From: Candidatus Fermentibacterota bacterium
Lineage (GTDB): Bacteria; JAFGKV01
Assembly (NCBI GenBank): GCA_030620115.1
Contig: JAUXFG010000043.1
Span: 1 to 25,768, forward strand
DNA length: 25,768 nucleotides
Reading direction: 5' to 3'
The notes beneath the pieces were generated by a model. It was not told the DNA's origin. It saw only the letters and a list, made by a program, of their open reading frames with translations, and searched no databases. A program made the translations under genes and the position numbers. Shown one piece after another: positions 20,935 to 25,768 of this stretch (its first letter is position 1; each line of letters starts with the position of its first letter).

Positions 20935-23900
20935 ATGCGTGTTTGGTCCCCTATCGCAGTCATCGCAGCGCTTTTTTTGCTTGTCCATGCCGTATCTGCG
21001 GAATGGGTTCCGGTATCTTCCGGCCTACAGAAGTCCGGGGAGACCCATCTCCTGGAAGATTCCGGGGCTGCCATCCGCGTCTCGTTCACTTTTGCAGGGT
21101 ATGACGCCGAGACAGTGATGGCAGATGGCATAGAATGTATCCGCATCGGCGTTCCCGGCATGGCCCCGACTTTGGTGCAAGGCGAACCCGAGCTTCCCAT
21201 CTGGACGAGAAGCGTGATCGTAGCGGATAAGGGGCACGTATCGCTCCGGGTCATCTCGGAAGAATGGGAAGAGGTTTTGTCTCGTCCCGTGCTTCCCTCA
21301 AAGGGAAACCTTCCAAGATCGATAAATCCCCGCAGCGTGCCTTTCGAGTTCGGCGCCACGTATGAGACGGATGAGTGGTCCCCATCTGAGGCGGCGATGC
21401 TCTCCGATCCCTTCATTTTGCGGGACTTTCGGGGAGTGACCGTGGTGGTGCATCCGATCCGGTACAACGGCGCCCGAGGGATGCTGAGGATCTGTCGTGA
21501 GATCACGGTCGAGATTCGGACGGGGGGAACTGGGGGCTTACATGAAAAGAGCCGAGCCCGGAGTAAGCTCTCCAGAGAATTCTCTTGCATGTATGAGCAG
21601 ATGTTCCTGAATCACATCCGGGATGCGCATCCCATCTCCGAGCATGCGGGAAGGATGCTTATCATCACCGCAGACCAGTTCTACGATGATATGGCGAGTC
21701 TTGTGACCTGGAAAGTGGAGAAGGGGATCGATACCAAGCTTGTGAAGTACTCCGAGATCGGAGGAACGGGGGCTTCGGCGGTCAAGAGCTGCATCCAGGA
21801 CGAGTATGATGGGCCTGGCGTGACCTTCGTGCTTCTCGTGGGGGACAAGGAGCACATACCCACGTTCTCGTTCTCGGACGGGGAGGCCGACCCCATGTAC
21901 TCACTGCTTGAGGGTGGCGATGTTTATCCCGATGCTTTTATCTCCCGTTTTAGTGTGCAGAGCAGCGGGGACGTTCAGACCATGGGGATACGGTCGATCG
22001 ACTACGAGCTTTCACCCACAGTCGCCACCGACTGGTATCATAAGGCGACCGGCATTGCGAGCAGCGAGGGGAGCCCTACTGACTGGCAGTGGATGGACGG
22101 ATTCAGAGACAAGATCTTGGCCTACTACTATACTGAGATGGATCAGATATATGACCCGGGAGCTTCCTCATCAGAGGTCACCAGTGCGCTCAATAACGGG
22201 AGAAGCCTGGTTCTTTACATGGGACACGGTTCAACGACGGCCTGGGGCACCACGGGATTCTCAGTCTCCAATATCAACGCACTGACCAATGATTCAATGT
22301 TGCCGGTAGTGAGCTGTGTCGCCTGCTTCAATGGGGATTTCAGCTACAATAACTGTTTTGGCGAGGCCTGGCTGAGGGCAACTCATGATGGCCAGCCAAC
22401 CGGCGCCATTGCATCCTATGCGTCGAGTATCGGCCAATCGTGGGTGCCTCCCCAGTATGGCCAGCAAGGCCTTGTCGACAGCTTGGTCAATGACCGATAC
22501 AATACGGTTGGCGGGCTCCTGTTCATGGGCTCCGTCGCCATGCTGGAACACTATGCGGGCGGCTATGAAGCCCAGGATATATTCAACACATGGATCATCT
22601 TTGGCGACTGTTCCGTCCAGATGAGAACGGACGCGGCGGTGAGCATGCCCGCAAGCTACCCGGCCACGGTGCCGGTGGGAACGCAAGCCGTTGATATCTC
22701 CATCCCCGGCGTATCCGGCGCGCTGGCGGCATTCTCTCAGAATGGAGAGCTTCTTGGTTCGGGCTATACTGATGCAGCGGGGAACGTCCACGTCACGCTC
22801 AATGAGGCACCGACTGTTCCCGGCTCCATGAAGCTAACCATCACGGCATATAACAGAATCCCCATCGTCGAGGATATCCTGATCATTGCCCCGGATGGCC
22901 CCTATGTAATCTACGCGGACAACACAATCCTCGGAGACGGACAGGCCGATGTGGGCGACGAGATCTCCCTGGACGTGACCTTGGAGAATGTAGGCACCGA
23001 GCCGGCATTTGCGGTGCAGGGGACGCTCTCCACGGTCGAAGTGGAGATTCAGATGGGAGACTCGGTGCAGAGCTATGGGGATATCGATGCAGGCAACTCT
23101 GCAGTATCGCAGAGCCCCTACACGTTTGAGATCGGCTCTTTGGCTGACCAGACATCAGTGCCATTTGCGCTCTCTATCGGATCAGGAGATTCCCTCTGGC
23201 TTGGTGCATTCAATATCACGATCCATGCGCCAATCCTTTCCCAGAATGGGTGGACAATGGATGATGCCGCAGGAAATAGCAACGGCCAGGCCGACCCGGG
23301 CGAGACGGTGGGACTCACCGTGGCAGTACACAACAGCGGATCAGGCATAGCCTCTGATGCGGAGCTCACCTTGGATGACTCGGACCCCTATGTCGCCATC
23401 TCCGGACCGGCGACGCAGGATCTCGGTCAGATTCCCGCAGGTGGTCAGGTGTACAGCCCGAGTTTCACCCTGAGTTTTGATGAATCATGCCCCGAGGCGT
23501 ACGCATCCCAGATACCGCTGACATTCGTTTCCAATGGAGGGGCCTACACGGCAAGTGGCAGTCTCACGCTCGTGGTAGGCCAACGAGAGCTTCTCTACGT
23601 GGATAGCGACAATGAGAATACCGAGACACGAATCACTGCGGCTCTGGATGCATGGGGTAGATCATATGTGCGGTGGAACACCTATGAGCCCGGGAATGCC
23701 GTGGTTCCCCTCGATACGCTTCGATCCTACCGCATGGTGCTCTGGGCCTCGGGGGATCAGAATAATTCCAGTATCACCGCCGATAACCGGATCAACCTGG
23801 CTTCCTACCTTGATGAGGGCGGGGCACTGCTTTTCTCCGGGGAGAACTACCTCTCGGCCTATGCGGCCGATGACTTCACCTCAGACTACCTCCACGTGGC

Positions 23901-24528
23901 CTCACATACCATCAGCATAAGTGGCTCACAGGTTGTGGGTGAAGCGGGAGATCCTATCAGCGATGGTATGTCCGTGACGTTGAGCTATCCGGCCGGGCTG
24001 TCTCAGTATCCCGATAGGATCAATCCGGATGCAGAGGCGGCCGTGGTCTTCCGCATGCAGGAAAACAGCTTTCCAGTGGTGATTCGCTACCCGGCGAGCG
24101 GATCCGCGGCGTATCGCATGCTCTTCTTTGGCGTACCATTGGAGGCATTTCCTTCGGGCCGCGGGCGCAATGACATTGAAACCGTAGTGTCAAATTGCCT
24201 GAGCTGGCTTTCAGGTGGCGGCGATATCATCGCGCCCACTATTCCGGGAGACGCGGCATTTGCTTCAGACGGGACTCTCAGCTGGAGCGCATCTACCGAC
24301 AACGTGGGCGTTGATCATTACTGTATCTACCGCAGCTCCTCTGCCCATTTCAACGTGCAAGGCATGGCGCCTGTACGTACCAGCACCGGCACCAGCGAAT
24401 TATTTGGTGGGAGCGTTGGCGATCCCGGCACCAACTACTACTTCAGGGTGGCGGCCAAGGATGCGGCAGGAAACGAGTCGCCGCCTTCGTCCACCGTGGG
24501 TGAGCACGACTACGCGACGGAACGATAG
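20935..24528 (+). CDS. Secreted gingipain-type cysteine peptidase (family C25) with FN3 C-terminus
   Basis: A 1197-residue exported endopeptidase. A signal peptide (1-22, VSA/EW) is followed by a C25 propeptide (about 25-215) and the caspase-like C25 domain (about 235-570). The catalytic dyad is intact: H431 in LYMGHGST and C464 in SCVACFNGDF, 33 residues apart, the same spacing as His211/Cys244 of gingipain RgpB. Then come two Ig-like/CARDB-like repeats (about 655-765 and 770-882, each opening GxGQADxGE/DxxxLxV), a Rossmann-like GATase/ThuA-type domain (about 885-1095), and an FN3 domain (about 1100-1190). No type IX secretion C-terminal domain is recognised. AGGAGG is eight bases before the ATG. 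It probably degrades extracellular protein or processes surface proteins. Confidence 0.88.
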   Translation: MRVWSPIAVIAALFLLVHAVSAEWVPVSSGLQKSGETHLLEDSGAAIRVSFTFAGYDAETVMADGIECIRIGVPGMAPTLVQGEPELPIWTRSVIVADKGHVSLRVISEEWEEVLSRPVLPSKGNLPRSINPRSVPFEFGATYETDEWSPSEAAMLSDPFILRDFRGVTVVVHPIRYNGARGMLRICREITVEIRTGGTGGLHEKSRARSKLSREFSCMYEQMFLNHIRDAHPISEHAGRMLIITADQFYDDMASLVTWKVEKGIDTKLVKYSEIGGTGASAVKSCIQDEYDGPGVTFVLLVGDKEHIPTFSFSDGEADPMYSLLEGGDVYPDAFISRFSVQSSGDVQTMGIRSIDYELSPTVATDWYHKATGIASSEGSPTDWQWMDGFRDKILAYYYTEMDQIYDPGASSSEVTSALNNGRSLVLYMGHGSTTAWGTTGFSVSNINALTNDSMLPVVSCVACFNGDFSYNNCFGEAWLRATHDGQPTGAIASYASSIGQSWVPPQYGQQGLVDSLVNDRYNTVGGLLFMGSVAMLEHYAGGYEAQDIFNTWIIFGDCSVQMRTDAAVSMPASYPATVPVGTQAVDISIPGVSGALAAFSQNGELLGSGYTDAAGNVHVTLNEAPTVPGSMKLTITAYNRIPIVEDILIIAPDGPYVIYADNTILGDGQADVGDEISLDVTLENVGTEPAFAVQGTLSTVEVEIQMGDSVQSYGDIDAGNSAVSQSPYTFEIGSLADQTSVPFALSIGSGDSLWLGAFNITIHAPILSQNGWTMDDAAGNSNGQADPGETVGLTVAVHNSGSGIASDAELTLDDSDPYVAISGPATQDLGQIPAGGQVYSPSFTLSFDESCPEAYASQIPLTFVSNGGAYTASGSLTLVVGQRELLYVDSDNENTETRITAALDAWGRSYVRWNTYEPGNAVVPLDTLRSYRMVLWASGDQNNSSITADNRINLASYLDEGGALLFSGENYLSAYAADDFTSDYLHVASHTISISGSQVVGEAGDPISDGMSVTLSYPAGLSQYPDRINPDAEAAVVFRMQENSFPVVIRYPASGSAAYRMLFFGVPLEAFPSGRGRNDIETVVSNCLSWLSGGGDIIAPTIPGDAAFASDGTLSWSASTDNVGVDHYCIYRSSSAHFNVQGMAPVRTSTGTSELFGGSVGDPGTNYYFRVAAKDAAGNESPPSSTVGEHDYATER

Positions 24529-24539
24529 CCCGAGTTTGC

Positions 24540-25745
24540 CTAAGGGTTCGCTGGAGAAGCCAACTCCAGCAGGATGCGTGACCACTCACGCGCAATGGGA
24601 GGCCACTCGTAGGATCGTACCAGTCTCTTTCCCTGGGACACAAGGTCTTTTGTCAGTTCCGTATCGTTCCGAATACGTTCCAGGGCCTCAGCGAATGCGA
24701 GCGCGGTATTGGCCTCAAGGTAGTGTTTGCCATGCTCCATGCCGAGCCCTTCCACCGCCATACGGGTGGCAATGACTGGGCTGCCGGCGGCCAAGTATGA
24801 CAGGATCTTGAGCCGTGTACCGCTCCCGGCACGCAATGGGGCCACACAGACATCCGCGGCGGCAAGGTAAGGCCAGATGCTGTCCACATAGCCGGTAAAG
24901 GAGATCGCCCCGGTCTGCCGCGCCTCTCCCGGGCCTCCCACCACCACTCCTTTCACGTCCAGGCCGCGCGCCATTGCCGCGGGTAGCCATTCGGCAAGAA
25001 AAAGATCGATGGCCTCCGCATTGGGCGGGTAGTCGGTCTTGCCAAGGAAGAGCACATTGGGATGGGGAAGAAGCGCGGACGCGACGGGCTCATGGGGTGG
25101 CTCCACGCCATTGGGGACAATAGCAACGATGGGGCAGGAAGGGCTCAAGAACTTCCGCAATTGGGCGGCATCGGGCTTCGATGCCACGATGAGGAGATCG
25201 GCCCTACGGTAGAAACGCTTCTCCAGGCGGGCGACGAGGGCGGCAGCCACGCCTTTCCCGCGCTGGCCAAGCACGCGGTGTTCGATGTTGTTGACTGCGA
25301 TGACCAGGGGCACGCCGGCCCTTCGTGCTGCCTCATATGCCGCTCCCGCCGCCCAGAGACCCTCGGTGTGGATCAGGTCAGGCTTGGAGAGCAGGGCTGC
25401 CTGCACAAGCCGCCGGGCGGCCAAAGGTGGGAAGTAGCCGAAGATGCCAGGATTGAACCCCAACCGAGGGAGCATGATACGCGCGGGACGGACCTCGGTA
25501 TAGTGAAGCCCAACGTTTTGGGAAGGCGCCGGTCCGGGGCCGATGTGGCGGAGCTGGAAGCCCTGGCAGTATTGCGCGAGCTTCAGCACTCGTTGCCGGT
25601 TTCCCGTACCCGCAGGTTCCAGAGGATGCCAAAGCAGGTCCACAACCACGGGGCGATGACGAGTCAATGCTCGATCCTTGAGGAGGGCCTTAGGCAGACG
25701 ATGGAGTTCCCTCGCCCCGGTGATGGTTGGGTACACACGGCACAT
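24540..25745 (-). CDS. Family 4 glycosyltransferase (GT-B fold)
   Basis: Transfers a sugar from a nucleotide donor to a lipid, glycan or protein acceptor at the inner membrane face. In 401 residues the N-terminal GT-B half opens with VVVDLLWHPLEPAGTGNRQRVLKLA (about 33-57) and contains PDLIHTEGLWAAG and VIAVNNIEHRVLG. The C-terminal half has VPNGVEP, VLFLGKTDYPPNAEAI, ISFTGYVDSIWPYLAAADVCVAPLRAGSGTRLKILSYLAAGSPVIAT. In this last motif relatives usually read GTRLKILEA; here Ser replaces the Glu. The gene is complete: an in-frame stop lies at 25764-25766 and ATG 25745 is the first start, although the first 30 residues look unlike the family. It converges on the C25 gene with only 11 bases between stops. 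Confidence 0.85.
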   Translation of the reverse strand: MCRVYPTITGARELHRLPKALLKDRALTRHRPVVVDLLWHPLEPAGTGNRQRVLKLAQYCQGFQLRHIGPGPAPSQNVGLHYTEVRPARIMLPRLGFNPGIFGYFPPLAARRLVQAALLSKPDLIHTEGLWAAGAAYEAARRAGVPLVIAVNNIEHRVLGQRGKGVAAALVARLEKRFYRRADLLIVASKPDAAQLRKFLSPSCPIVAIVPNGVEPPHEPVASALLPHPNVLFLGKTDYPPNAEAIDLFLAEWLPAAMARGLDVKGVVVGGPGEARQTGAISFTGYVDSIWPYLAAADVCVAPLRAGSGTRLKILSYLAAGSPVIATRMAVEGLGMEHGKHYLEANTALAFAEALERIRNDTELTKDLVSQGKRLVRSYEWPPIAREWSRILLELASPANP

Positions 25746-25768
25746 GTGGGCGATTCGGTGACCTCAAG

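Noticed and set aside
24100-24528. Type IX secretion C-terminal domain on the C25 peptidase
   Set aside because: The C-terminus is an FN3 domain ending GEHDYATER; the characteristic conserved sorting motifs are not visible.

Overview
The window is bacterial chromosome at about 55-60% GC by eye, densely coded, with two repeat-rich gaps. The genes are mostly core housekeeping functions. Two large secreted proteins ending in fibronectin type III (FN3) domains and a gingipain-type (C25) peptidase resemble what is found in uncultured Gram-negative candidate phyla around the FCB group (Eisenbacteria, Zixibacteria, Fermentibacteria, Latescibacteria and similar). The sphingolipid genes also fit a Gram-negative envelope. 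The phylum is inference; no rRNA or phylogenetic marker in the window settles it. I saw no tRNA, rRNA, CRISPR array, insertion sequence or phage gene.

Layout. (1) 1-780: a repeat-bearing leader with a run of 12 G, then trmB. (2) 842-5797: a long hairpin, then an overlapping operon of ABC ATPase, ABC permease and a membrane-anchored helical-repeat protein with a His-rich tail, then a multi-pass acyltransferase-like protein and a radical SAM/SPASM enzyme. (3) 5798-6471: a gap of about 670 bases packed with dispersed repeats and an inverted-repeat element just upstream of phoH. (4) 6472-13438: a classic cluster of phoH, an HD-domain receptor of the PgpH (c-di-AMP phosphodiesterase) type, ybeY, corC-like, mgtE and recO, linking RNA maturation, second-messenger control and divalent cation transport. 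(5) 13582-16891: three tightly packed genes that I read as a bacterial ceramide pathway: serine palmitoyltransferase, a GNAT-fold N-acyltransferase of the bacterial ceramide synthase type, and an SDR ceramide reductase. (6) 16926-19540, minus strand: adenosine deaminase followed by a secreted zincin-like protein whose HExxH motif is degenerate. (7) 19701-20381: an hsp20 gene with a near-consensus sigma-54 promoter, candidate enhancer sites and a bidirectional terminator. (8) 20391-25745: a small membrane protein, a 1197-residue C25 peptidase with the His/Cys dyad intact, and a family 4 glycosyltransferase.

The strongest biology is the compact three-gene ceramide operon and the sigma-54-controlled hsp20. 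The two secreted proteins share a terminal FN3 module although one keeps a peptidase active site and the other appears to have lost it. The non-coding repeats (a GCCGGCYGGC-centred motif in four gaps, a 35-base-arm inverted repeat, and the element before phoH) look like dispersed intergenic families that would need the rest of the genome to define.
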